A stretch of 64,000 bases of DNA from Novosphingobium sp. PP1Y (GTDB lineage: Bacteria; Pseudomonadota; Alphaproteobacteria; Sphingomonadales; Sphingomonadaceae), in assembly GCF_000253255.1 (NCBI RefSeq), contig NC_015583.1:62001-126000 (forward strand). Direction: 5' to 3'. Position numbers and translations under genes: made by a program. The notes beneath the pieces were generated by a model. The model was given only the letters and a program-made list of their open reading frames with translations, made no database searches and was not told where the DNA came from. Positions 17,625 to 26,167 of this stretch are shown here, one piece after another; positions within the stretch are counted from its first letter, which is position 1, and every line of letters starts with the position of its first letter.

Positions 17625-18218
17625 CTAGCCGCTTCGACTTTCCCAGCCGGGGATGTGGTTGTCCAGATGCAGTTTCAGAATCCTAAGCTGCCTTTGCGCT
17701 GGCCAATTATCCGGATCGTAGATCGCCTGGGTTGCAATCCCGGCGACACTGCTCAGCAGTGCCTGCGCGACGAGCCGGGATTGCTCGTCATCCGGCATGG
17801 CGCCTGAGTTGACGATCGCGCGGTGAAACAGATCGACGGATTCGCGGCTGCGCTGGCGTTGTTCCTGGAGAAACGTTTCATCTGCAGTCGCGAGACCCCA
17901 GAAGGCCAGCCAGATGCGCCAGCTTTCGACCCGTTCCTCGTCGAGTGGCAGAACGGAAGCGAGGCTGTCGAGAAGTGCGCTTCCTTCGCGCGATACTTCC
18001 TCGACACGCGCGACGGTCCTTTCCATGCGCATGCGATAGGCTGACATCAGCAGCTCGTGCTTGCTCTTGAAGTAGTGCGAGACGATCGAGGTACTGTAAC
18101 CGGCGAGCCGCGCGATATCCCGGACCTTGGTCCCTTCGATACCGTCGCGTGCGATAAGCTTCGCGGCGATTTCGGCGACGGCCCGGCGGCGGGCTGAGTG
18201 ATCGACAATCTTCGGCAT
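17625..18218 (-). CDS. TetR-family transcriptional regulator
   Basis: A 197-residue TetR-family repressor. The N-terminal helix-turn-helix is AKLIARDGIEGTKVRDIARL followed by AGYSTSIVSHYFKSKHELL, with the standard YFKSKxEL ending. The C-terminal ligand-binding part is all-helical (WRIWLAFWGLATADE, AQALLSSVAGIATQAIYD) and resembles the BetI-like subgroup. The start is the ATG at 18218. It is divergent from an MFS exporter gene, so control of that exporter is the simplest reading. Confidence 0.9.
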   Translation of the reverse strand: MPKIVDHSARRRAVAEIAAKLIARDGIEGTKVRDIARLAGYSTSIVSHYFKSKHELLMSAYRMRMERTVARVEEVSREGSALLDSLASVLPLDEERVESWRIWLAFWGLATADETFLQEQRQRSRESVDLFHRAIVNSGAMPDDEQSRLVAQALLSSVAGIATQAIYDPDNWPAQRQLRILKLHLDNHIPGWESRSG

Positions 18219-18346
18219 CAACCCACTGCTTGTTCAACATCGTTCGATCTACGGTGACAGCCCTCACCGCACAACTATCCGTCTTGCGCCTCGCAGCACC
18301 ACTTCATGCATTGAAGGCCGGTTACAGGCACTCCATAGCGAGGCGA

Positions 18347-19576
18347 ATGGAAGCCGAGAAGATCACGCCCGGAACCGCCGCCTATCGGCTTTTGTGCATC
18401 GCCATGCTGTTTGCCGGCCTTTCGACATTCGCGCTGCTTTACTGCACCCAGCCCCTGATGCCATTGTTCAGCAAGACTTACGGCGTGGCGGCTGAGGAAG
18501 CGAGCCTTGCAGTATCGCTGGCGACAGGGCCGATGGCCTTCGTGCTGCTGGTCGCAGGCAAGCTATCCGACAGGCTGGGTCGCCGGCCCATGATGATCGC
18601 TTCGCTGCTGGCCGCGGCGGCACTGACCACCCTGCTCGGCCTGTTGCCGAACTGGCAAAGCCTACTCGCGGCGCGATTCCTGTGCGGACTGGCGCTTGCA
18701 GGCGTCCCGGCCGTCGCGATGGCCTATATTAGCGAGGAGGTCGAGGATGGCGCCGTCGGCCGTGCGATGGGGCTTTATATCGGCGGCTCCGCGATCGGGG
18801 GCATGAGCGGACGACTGCTGGTGAGCGTGCTGACCGAATACTTCGGCTGGCGCGATGCGCTGGGCATTACGGGCATTGCCGGGCTGATCATTGCGGCTCT
18901 TTTCTGGAAGATCCTGCCCCCTTCGCGACAATTCATCCCGCGTCACCACTCCTGGGGCAGCTATATGGCCGGCTTCCGGCACCTGTTCGCCGACAAGGCC
19001 CTGCCCTGGCTGTTTGTGGAAGCGTTCCTGATCATGGGGGCTTTCATCAGCATCTACAATTATGCCGGTTATCGCCTGCTTGCCCCACCCTATGCACTGT
19101 CTCAGGCCCAAGTCGGGCTCATCTTCCTGCTCTATCTGCTCGGTTCAATCAGCTCTGCGGTCGCGGGCCATTTCTCCGGGGAGTTCGGCCCCCGCAAATG
19201 TCTTTGGCTGCCGCTTGTCCTCTTCGTCTTCGGCATTGCACTGACTGCAGCGAGCGCCTTGCCGCTGATCATCGCCGGAATAGGGACCGTCACGATTGCG
19301 TTCTTTGCCGCGCACGCGATCGCTTCGGCCTGGGTCGGGCGGCGCGCGCGCAGGGATCGTGCGCAGGCGACAGCGTGCTACCTGTTTTTCTACTATTTGG
19401 GATCGAGCGTTCTTGGATCTGCGGGTGGCTATGCCTGGACCGGGGTGGGCTGGAACGGGGTCACGTTCTTCTCGTGCACCCTCGTGCTCACAGCGCTCGC
19501 CATCGCATTCCGGCTCTACCGCGTTGCACCGCTTCCCTCACCAGTTCCCGAAACCAGCCCGATCGCGGCCGAGTGA
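18347..19576 (+). CDS. MFS transporter, probable exporter (YnfM/AraJ-like)
   Basis: A 409-residue major facilitator with twelve predicted membrane helices. The cytoplasmic loop motif GKLSDRLGRRPMMIASLLAAA (motif A) follows TM2, and VPAVAMAYISEEVED is characteristic of the YnfM-type subgroup. I chose the ATG at 18347, preceded by GAGGCGA. Upstream in-frame ATG at 18230 would add 39 non-hydrophobic residues and overlap the TetR promoter. Divergent from the TetR gene, it is probably an efflux system induced by the TetR ligand. The substrate is unknown. Confidence 0.85.
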   Translation: MEAEKITPGTAAYRLLCIAMLFAGLSTFALLYCTQPLMPLFSKTYGVAAEEASLAVSLATGPMAFVLLVAGKLSDRLGRRPMMIASLLAAAALTTLLGLLPNWQSLLAARFLCGLALAGVPAVAMAYISEEVEDGAVGRAMGLYIGGSAIGGMSGRLLVSVLTEYFGWRDALGITGIAGLIIAALFWKILPPSRQFIPRHHSWGSYMAGFRHLFADKALPWLFVEAFLIMGAFISIYNYAGYRLLAPPYALSQAQVGLIFLLYLLGSISSAVAGHFSGEFGPRKCLWLPLVLFVFGIALTAASALPLIIAGIGTVTIAFFAAHAIASAWVGRRARRDRAQATACYLFFYYLGSSVLGSAGGYAWTGVGWNGVTFFSCTLVLTALAIAFRLYRVAPLPSPVPETSPIAAE

Positions 19577-19586
19577 GGCGAATCAG

Positions 19587-20042
19587 TCAAGCGGCGCCGA
19601 TGCGCAGCAGCTTGGCGTGCAGGGACTGCTGGTCGAAAGGCTTGATGACGTATTCGTCGGCCCCGGCCTCTATCCCCTTGCGGATATCGTCGGTGTTGGA
19701 ATTGGTGGTGCAGAACATGACCTTTGGCCGGCGGTCGCCCTGCATTCCCCGCAAGGAGGTCACGAATTCCAAGCCGCTCATGACCGGCATGTTCCAGTCC
19801 ACCATGAAGAGATCGGGCATGGCCGAGCGGCATTGGACAAGCGCTTCTTCGCCATTTTCCGCTTCGCTGACTTCATAGGCCAGCCCCTCCAGAATGCGCC
19901 GGGCGACCTTTCGGATGACACGCGAGTCATCGATGAGCAAGCAGCGCCGCTTCGTGACAGGCTCCGGTGTTTGGACTGCGCTGTCCTCGGGCCGCGGCTG
20001 CAACCGGGAACGCTTGATCAGACCCTCAAGAATGGCTGCCAC
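19587..20042 (-). CDS. CheY-like response regulator receiver protein
   Basis: A 151-residue single-domain response regulator, mostly receiver. The acidic pocket is LLIDDSR, the phospho-acceptor Asp is in FMVDWNMPVMSG, the Thr switch in MFCTTNSN and the conserved Lys in YVIKPFD. There is no output domain, so it acts by protein contact, as CheY does, or in a phosphorelay. A variable 30-residue extension precedes the receiver. It is divergent from a chemoreceptor-like fragment at 20134, which suggests the remains of a chemotaxis-type locus. Confidence 0.9.
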   Translation of the reverse strand: MAAILEGLIKRSRLQPRPEDSAVQTPEPVTKRRCLLIDDSRVIRKVARRILEGLAYEVSEAENGEEALVQCRSAMPDLFMVDWNMPVMSGLEFVTSLRGMQGDRRPKVMFCTTNSNTDDIRKGIEAGADEYVIKPFDQQSLHAKLLRIGAA

Positions 20043-20133
20043 TCCCCTGTCTCAGGAATTGTCCTGGTCGCTCAAGATATGTGCGATCGTCTTGGCCCGG
20101 TCGATCACTTGCTGGTGATCCTCCACGGGTACC

Positions 20134-20640
20134 GTGGGTTCGGCCTCGGACCTCGCGGCCCTCTCCGCAGGCGTGGCATCGGAGGTCAAGGAACTGGCCG
20201 ATTGCACCAGCGGGGCGGCGGAAGAAGCTTCGCAACAGATCCGCGTCATCCAGGAATTGACCGAATGCAGCGTCGCAGCACTGCGCGTGATCGGCAAGGA
20301 CATCGAGGAACTGGAAGCGACTTCGGTTTCGATTGCCGCGGCCGTGGACCAGCAATCGATCGCAGGGCAAGATCTCGCGCGCAGCATCGACCTGGCCGCA
20401 CGCAGTGCGGACGACGTAACCTCCAATATCGAGCAGGTCCGCGAAACGTCGCTGTCGACAGGCGCAGCCGCGTCGCAGGTGCTGACGTCCTCGACCGAAC
20501 TCGAACAGCAGGCGATCATGCTCAAGTTGCAGGTCGATCAGTTCCTGCAGCATGTTCGGACGCCGGACGACAATGCGCAGCAATCGCGCCAGCGGGTCTC
20601 CCATCCCGAAGATCTGTCGGAACTCCTCGTCGCCGGCTGA
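20134..20640 (+). pseudogene. Truncated methyl-accepting chemotaxis protein, C-terminal fragment
   Basis: About 168 residues from a GTG at 20134 match only the C-terminal return helix of a chemoreceptor signalling domain. ASEVKELADCTSGAAEEASQ corresponds to the usual VASEVRxLAxxT segment, then AAAVDQQSIAGQDLARSI and a coiled coil ending LKLQVDQFLQHVR. The sensor, membrane helices, HAMP and the hairpin tip (normally ending NLLALNAxIEAARAGExGxGF) are missing. The frame is closed by TGA at 20116, and there is no ribosome-binding site. It is more likely a decayed gene than a functional small protein, although the remaining coiled coil is intact. Confidence 0.6.
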
Positions 20641-20810
20641 CTGGCTTACCATTCCGGGCTTCCGTAAATGCCCAGGTACACCGGGCCAGAGCACTTAAAT
20701 CGATCTCGCCAGTTGACCTTGAATAGCGCTATCATTACTCCGACAAGATAAGTGGCTGCCAGAAAGCCATCCGCACTTCGGCCCCACGCGGAGAGGATAG
20801 TGAGAAGTCG

Positions 20811-23231
20811 ATGAGCGTTCCAGTCGGCAACCCGGCCAGACCTTTGCGTCACCCTCTCGGCGCGGGCAAGGATCATTTCTCGGTGACCCGCCGCAAGCTG
20901 TTGACGGGCACGGCGAGTGCAGCAGCGGCCACGGCATTGGGCGAACTTGGCTCACCTGTACCATCCGGTGCGGCACCGATACCGACGGCCCGGGATCGCC
21001 TGTGGTATTGTCAGCCGGCGCGTGAGTGGACCGAGGCCCTTCCGGTGGGTAACGGCCGGATCGGCGCCATGGTATTCGGCGGAACCGGATTGGAACGCCT
21101 CCAGCTCAATGAGGATACGCTTTGGACCGGGGGGCCCTACAATCCGGTAAATCCCTCAGCGCGCGAGGCACTTCCGCAAATCCGGCGATTGATCGAACAA
21201 GGACATTTTACCCAAGCGCAAACCCTGGCGGATGCAAGGCTCATGGCTCGCCCCTTGAGCCAGATGGCCTACCAGACCTTCGGCGACCTGACGATAGCAA
21301 TGCCTCACCTCGGCACCATCGAGCAGGGAAGCTACTTGCGAGAGCTGGATCTCGATGCAGCCCTTGCCGCGACAACCTTCAAGGCCGATGGCGTTTCCTG
21401 GTCCCGCAAGGTGATCGCATCGCCCGATCATCAGGTCATTGCGGTGCACTTGTCCGCCGATCGACCAGGCAGGATGCACTGTCTCGTCGGGTTGGGGGCG
21501 CCTCACGACGGAGTGCTTTCGATCGATGGCGGCACGCTGATCTTTGGTGGGCGGAACAACGCGGCGCACGGTGTGGAGGGAGCCTTGCGCTTCGAGGCAC
21601 GGGCACGCGTTCTGCCTCAAGGCGGAAGGATTTCGGTCAGCGACAACAAGCTTGCAGTGGAAGGCGCCGATGCCGTGACGATCCTGATCGCCATGGCAAC
21701 CAGCTATCGTCAGTTCGACGATGTCGGCGGCGACCCGTCGCAGATCACGCGCAGTCAGATAGAGGCTGCCAGTCGCCATTCCTTTGCGCGTATCGCGGCC
21801 GACACCGCCGCGTCGCACCGACGGCTCTATCGCCGCGTCTCTCTCGATCTGGGGGAGACCCCGGCTGCACACCGTCCCACTGACGAACGTATTCGGACCA
21901 GTGAGACATCACAGGACAGCGCCCTCGCTGCGCTCTACTTCCAATATGGACGTTATCTGCTGATCTGCTCATCGCGGCCGGGGAGCCAGCCTGCCAATCT
22001 GCAGGGTATCTGGAACGACAGTGACGACCCGCCGTGGGGGTCCAAGTACACGATCAATATCAATACTGAAATGAACTACTGGCCCGCCGAACCAACCGCA
22101 CTAGGCGAATGCGTCGCCCCCCTCGTGGCGCTGGTGCGCGATCTTGCGCAGACCGGTGCGAGCACCGCTCGGGAGATGTACGGCGCACGTGGGTGGGTCG
22201 CACATCACAATACGGACTTGTGGCGAGCCACTGCGCCGATCGATGGAGCAGCGTGGGGTCTATGGCCGATGGGCGGCGCCTGGCTTTGCACGCATCTATG
22301 GGACCATTACGATTATCACCGCGACACGGCATTCCTGCGCTCTGTCTATCCCCTGTTGCGGGGAGCGGCGCTGTTCTTTCTCGATACATTGCAGCGTGAT
22401 CCGGCCAGCGGATATCTCGTCACCAATCCGTCGATCTCACCCGAAAACGAGCATCCCGGCGGGGCATCGGTGTGCGCCGGGCCCTCCGTCGACCGGCAGA
22501 TCCTGCGCGACCTCTTCGCACAGACGGCCAGGGCTGCGACTATCCTGGGCTTGGATGATGACTTGTCTGCGCAGATCCTCGACACGAGCAGGCGGCTCGC
22601 TCCCGACGAGATCGGGGCTCAAGGTCAATTGCAGGAGTGGCTGGAGGACTGGGATTCCTCAGCGCCCGAGCCGCATCACCGCCACGTTTCCCACCTCTAC
22701 GGGCTTTTCCCCAGCCACCAGATCAACCTCGATGAGACGCCCGATCTAGCCATGGCCGCGCGCAAGTCACTTGAATTGCGCGGCGACGAATCCACCGGTT
22801 GGGCAACGGCATGGCGCGCCAATCTTTGGGCTCGCCTGCGCGAGGGCGATCATGCGCACCGTATCCTGCGCTACCTTCTCGGTCCCGACCGGACCTATCC
22901 CAATATGTTCGACGCGCATCCCCCATTCCAGATCGACGGAAATTTCGGCGGCGCAGCGGCGATTGCCGAGATGCTTGTCCAGTGCCGCGATGATGAGATC
23001 CGCCTTCTGCCTGCCCTTCCCCGCGCGTGGCCGGATGGCTCCGTAAGAGGCTTGCGCATACGCGGCGCCTGCAAGGTCAGCCTGGAATGGCGCGCTGGCG
23101 AACTTGTCTGCGCAAGACTGGTCAGTCGCATTGCGGGAATGCGGATCGTCCATCTGAACGAGCGCAGCGCTGAAGTGGAACTGGTCCCAGGGCGACCCGT
23201 CACGCTGAACGGGCCGCTGCTGAGGACCTGA
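20811..23231 (+). CDS. GH95 family glycoside hydrolase (alpha-L-fucosidase/alpha-L-galactosidase type)
   Basis: An 806-residue enzyme of family GH95, which removes alpha-1,2-L-fucose or alpha-L-galactose by inversion. The export signal is of Tat type: SVTRRKLLTGTASAAAATALG. The N-terminal beta domain has the family hallmark ALPVGNGRIGAMVFGG and LNEDTLWTGGPYNP. The helical catalytic domain shows NTEMNYWPAEPTALGE, HHNTDLWRATAP, NPSISPENEHP, RHVSHLYGLFPSHQI and FQIDGNFGGAAAIAEML, covering the Asn, Glu and Asp positions known to be catalytic in the family. Xyloglucan or substituted xylan side chains are plausible substrates. It converges with the GH3 gene with a seven-base gap. Confidence 0.93.
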   Translation: MSVPVGNPARPLRHPLGAGKDHFSVTRRKLLTGTASAAAATALGELGSPVPSGAAPIPTARDRLWYCQPAREWTEALPVGNGRIGAMVFGGTGLERLQLNEDTLWTGGPYNPVNPSAREALPQIRRLIEQGHFTQAQTLADARLMARPLSQMAYQTFGDLTIAMPHLGTIEQGSYLRELDLDAALAATTFKADGVSWSRKVIASPDHQVIAVHLSADRPGRMHCLVGLGAPHDGVLSIDGGTLIFGGRNNAAHGVEGALRFEARARVLPQGGRISVSDNKLAVEGADAVTILIAMATSYRQFDDVGGDPSQITRSQIEAASRHSFARIAADTAASHRRLYRRVSLDLGETPAAHRPTDERIRTSETSQDSALAALYFQYGRYLLICSSRPGSQPANLQGIWNDSDDPPWGSKYTININTEMNYWPAEPTALGECVAPLVALVRDLAQTGASTAREMYGARGWVAHHNTDLWRATAPIDGAAWGLWPMGGAWLCTHLWDHYDYHRDTAFLRSVYPLLRGAALFFLDTLQRDPASGYLVTNPSISPENEHPGGASVCAGPSVDRQILRDLFAQTARAATILGLDDDLSAQILDTSRRLAPDEIGAQGQLQEWLEDWDSSAPEPHHRHVSHLYGLFPSHQINLDETPDLAMAARKSLELRGDESTGWATAWRANLWARLREGDHAHRILRYLLGPDRTYPNMFDAHPPFQIDGNFGGAAAIAEMLVQCRDDEIRLLPALPRAWPDGSVRGLRIRGACKVSLEWRAGELVCARLVSRIAGMRIVHLNERSAEVELVPGRPVTLNGPLLRT

Positions 23232-23238
23232 ACAGTGG

Positions 23239-25965
23239 TTACTTCGGCAGCGTAACCGCCTTTTCGACCGAGAAATCGGCCGATCGCGTCGCGGCACTGA
23301 AGCCCGGCTGGCCGCTTCCCACCGTCACCCTGTAATGGCCTTTCAACACCTTGCGAACGCCATCCGGGGTGACCGAGCTGAGATCACGCGGGGAAAGAGT
23401 GAAGGTTACCTGACGCGTTTCTCCCGGTTGCAGCGACACTTTCTGGAATCCGCGCAAGGCGATGTTGGGCGTGCCGGGTGCATCGGGGAAATCGAGATAG
23501 AGCTGAACGGCATCGCCGCCGGCGCGCTGGCCGGTGTTGCTCACCTGCGTGGTTACCCGAATGCCATCTTGCGCCCCGCCCGAAGCAGGTTCAACTGCCA
23601 CCGGGCCATAGCCGAATGTCGTGTAACTGAGACCGTAGCCGAAGGGATAGACCGCTTTCCCGGTGAAGTAGCGATAGGTTCGCCCTTTCATGTCGTAATC
23701 GTCGAAGGGAGGCAGATCCTCGACGCTGCGATAGAAGGTCAGGGGCAGCTTTCCGGTCGGATTGGCCTTGCCAGTCAGAACATTGGCAATGGCAAGCCCC
23801 CCCGACTGGCCCGGATACCATGCCTCCAGGATAGCATCGGCGTTTTCCTTCGCCCAATGCAAGTTGATCGGGCTGCCGTTCATGGCAACGACGATCAGCG
23901 GTTTACCGGTTGCCTTCGCCTGCTCAAGCAACTCTTGCTGGTCCGCCGGAATATCGAGGGTGGTCTTGTCGCCGCCCTTGAACCCCGGAATCTCGATCGG
24001 CGATTCTTCTGCTTCCAGATCGGACGTAAGGCCGACCACGGCGACAAGGACATCGGCCGCCTGAGCAGCGCGGCGCATGTCACCGGCGGGGTCGGTCGAA
24101 ATCCGCTTCCAGGCAAATCCGATCCCGGCCGTGCCGGTATGCGCCTCGCCGATGATCCGGACCGGATAGCGATGCCCTTTCTCAAGGGTTAGCGTCTTCA
24201 TGGTCGGCAGGCTGCCCCATTGGGCATCCTTGAGGTCCACGAACGGCTTACCGTCGAAATCCATCCGACCGCTCTGGAAGCCGGAAAGCCCAAGGCGGTA
24301 AGTGCCGCTCTCCGGTGGCACGAGGTAGCCTGTCCAGACCACCCGGTGATGATCGGAGACCTGCGCCAGATCAAGGCTCCGTCCGTCGACGCTTCGCTCT
24401 CGGCGGGTCACGACCGGCTTTTCGGAGAACTTAACGGTCTTCAGGTATTCGTCACGCTTCCCCGGATCGAAGAGCTTGGGCGGCGTGCCCTGCACATTGT
24501 AGTAGCGCGCCGTGAGACCCGGCTTGCCATCGTCGCTCACGAGTGCCGATTCCGGCACCGGATCGCCATCGGTCACAGTCTCGCCGAAGGGCACGTAGGA
24601 AACAGTTGCCTTCGGCATGGCCTGTCGCAATCCGTCGACCACCGAGATCGGCGGGGCCGAAATAGTCGAGGAATAATTGCCCCGAAGCACGCGGGTGGCA
24701 TCGCCGAAGGGACCGATCACGGCCACTTTCATTCCGGCAGTCTGGAACGGCAGGATTCCGTCATTCTTGAGAAGCACCAGGCTCTCTTCCGCGGCCTTGA
24801 GCGCCAGCGCCCCATGGGCCGGGGTGCCGACATCGGCGGCAGAGGACGTAAAGGTGCTCAACTTGCGCACGCCCGGCAAGTCGCCATTGCGCAGCCGAGC
24901 GGAGAAGAGGCGGATGAGTGTCCTGTCGACATCGCTTACCGTGATCAGGCCGCGCTCCAGCGCTTCGCGATAGCGGTCGGTCAATCCGTCGGTGTCGGAC
25001 AGGGTCCATGTGTGGCATTCGCTGTCGACGCCCATACGCATGGCGGCAGCGACGGCTGCTGCGCCATCGGGCGCATACTTGTGATTGTCGCTGATGTCCT
25101 TCACCGCATCGCAGTCGGACACGACGTAGCCCTGGAAGCCCCAAGCATCGACAAGGTGCTCTTGCAGAAGTTCCTGGCTGGCGCAGGCCGGTTGTCCGTC
25201 GACGCGGTTGTAGGCGCACATGACCGAACCGGCCCTGCCCTCGACGATAGCGGCGCGGAAAGCGGGGAGGTATGTGTCCTCCAGATCGTGGCGCGAGACG
25301 AAGACATTGGCGTGATGGCGCGTCGATTCCGGACCGTTATGGACAGCGAAGTGCTTTGGCGTGGCGATCACATCCGGAAGATCGGGATCGGGCCCCTGCA
25401 TCCCTTCCACGAAGGACACGCCCATGCGCGCTGTCAGATAGGGATCCTCTCCATATGTTTCCTGCCCGCGGCCCCAGCGCGGATCACGGAAGATGTTGAT
25501 GTTGGGAGACCATGTGTCGAGCCCGGTGCCAATGCGCCCCATCCGGCCCGTCTTGCGTGCCAGTGCGTGAAGTCCTCGGACTTCGGTGCTGATTGCACCG
25601 GCAACATCCTTCACAAGCGACGCATCGAAAGTAGCGGCAAGGCCAATGGGCTCGGGAAAGTTGGTCGTCGGAAGGGAACCCAGCGCCCCATGCAGCGATT
25701 CCGTCCACCAGTTGTAGGCCGGAATGTCGAGACGCGGAATGGCCGGAGCGGTATTCAGCAACTGACCCAGTTTTTCATCCAGCGTCATCTTTGCGACGAG
25801 ATCCGCCGCCATGGCTCTGGCCTTCGCGCGCACTGGCGAGATCCCGGTCATGGAGCCGGCCTCCTGTGCCGCTACGGAAACCGGCGAAATTGCGACAGGG
25901 AACACCATGGCCCCGGCAAGGAGCAGGGACGTCAACCGGTGAAGGCGCGATGGGGGGTGAGTCAT
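23239..25965 (-). CDS. GH3 family beta-xylosidase/beta-glucosidase with PA14 insert
   Basis: A 908-residue exported GH3 enzyme. The signal peptide ends near ISPVSVAAQ, and GAGGAATACGC precedes the start. The (beta/alpha)8 domain carries ESLHG, DPRWGRGQETYGEDPYL and the nucleophile Asp in GYVVSDCDAV. A PA14-like insert (GLTARYYNVQGTPPKLF to IGFAWKR) sits in the second domain. Next come the acid/base region near DLEAEESPIEIPGF and the C-terminal fibronectin-III-like domain (TTQVSNTGQRAGGDAVQLY). The CDAV context and GSLPTTNFPEPIG resemble plant and bacterial beta-xylosidases more than glucosidases. It lies downstream of the halogenase gene on the same strand but 202 bases away, probably with its own promoter. 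Confidence 0.93.
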   Translation of the reverse strand: MTHPPSRLHRLTSLLLAGAMVFPVAISPVSVAAQEAGSMTGISPVRAKARAMAADLVAKMTLDEKLGQLLNTAPAIPRLDIPAYNWWTESLHGALGSLPTTNFPEPIGLAATFDASLVKDVAGAISTEVRGLHALARKTGRMGRIGTGLDTWSPNINIFRDPRWGRGQETYGEDPYLTARMGVSFVEGMQGPDPDLPDVIATPKHFAVHNGPESTRHHANVFVSRHDLEDTYLPAFRAAIVEGRAGSVMCAYNRVDGQPACASQELLQEHLVDAWGFQGYVVSDCDAVKDISDNHKYAPDGAAAVAAAMRMGVDSECHTWTLSDTDGLTDRYREALERGLITVSDVDRTLIRLFSARLRNGDLPGVRKLSTFTSSAADVGTPAHGALALKAAEESLVLLKNDGILPFQTAGMKVAVIGPFGDATRVLRGNYSSTISAPPISVVDGLRQAMPKATVSYVPFGETVTDGDPVPESALVSDDGKPGLTARYYNVQGTPPKLFDPGKRDEYLKTVKFSEKPVVTRRERSVDGRSLDLAQVSDHHRVVWTGYLVPPESGTYRLGLSGFQSGRMDFDGKPFVDLKDAQWGSLPTMKTLTLEKGHRYPVRIIGEAHTGTAGIGFAWKRISTDPAGDMRRAAQAADVLVAVVGLTSDLEAEESPIEIPGFKGGDKTTLDIPADQQELLEQAKATGKPLIVVAMNGSPINLHWAKENADAILEAWYPGQSGGLAIANVLTGKANPTGKLPLTFYRSVEDLPPFDDYDMKGRTYRYFTGKAVYPFGYGLSYTTFGYGPVAVEPASGGAQDGIRVTTQVSNTGQRAGGDAVQLYLDFPDAPGTPNIALRGFQKVSLQPGETRQVTFTLSPRDLSSVTPDGVRKVLKGHYRVTVGSGQPGFSAATRSADFSVEKAVTLPK

Positions 25966-25984
25966 GCGTATTCCTCGTCGTTTG

Positions 25985-26011
25985 CTGGAATGGTTCGTGC
26001 TCTGGAATGGT
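25985..26011 (-). repeat. Two direct repeats CTGGAATGGT in the GH3 promoter region
   Basis: CTGGAATGGT occurs at 25985-25994 and again at 26002-26011, 17 bases apart start to start, directly upstream of the GH3 start at 25965. Paired direct repeats in this position may be an activator site. No other function is apparent in this 202-base gap. Confidence 0.35.
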
Positions 26012-26167
26012 GAGAAACTTACGTGGGCAGTTCGGTCAGCTCACACCGGGAGGCTCCACAACACCGGCAAGCCCCGTCGAGACGCTTGCGGACGGCAACT
26101 CGTGCGCCATCCGCACGTTCGAAAGAGATGAATACCCCCTGCAACTGCACCCGCGACAGGATCGCCT

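Noticed and set aside
20052..20525. Minus-strand frames opposite the chemoreceptor fragment
   Set aside because: The plus-strand frame has the recognisable coiled-coil MCP sequence. The minus-strand frames are Ser/Ala/Arg-rich shadows.
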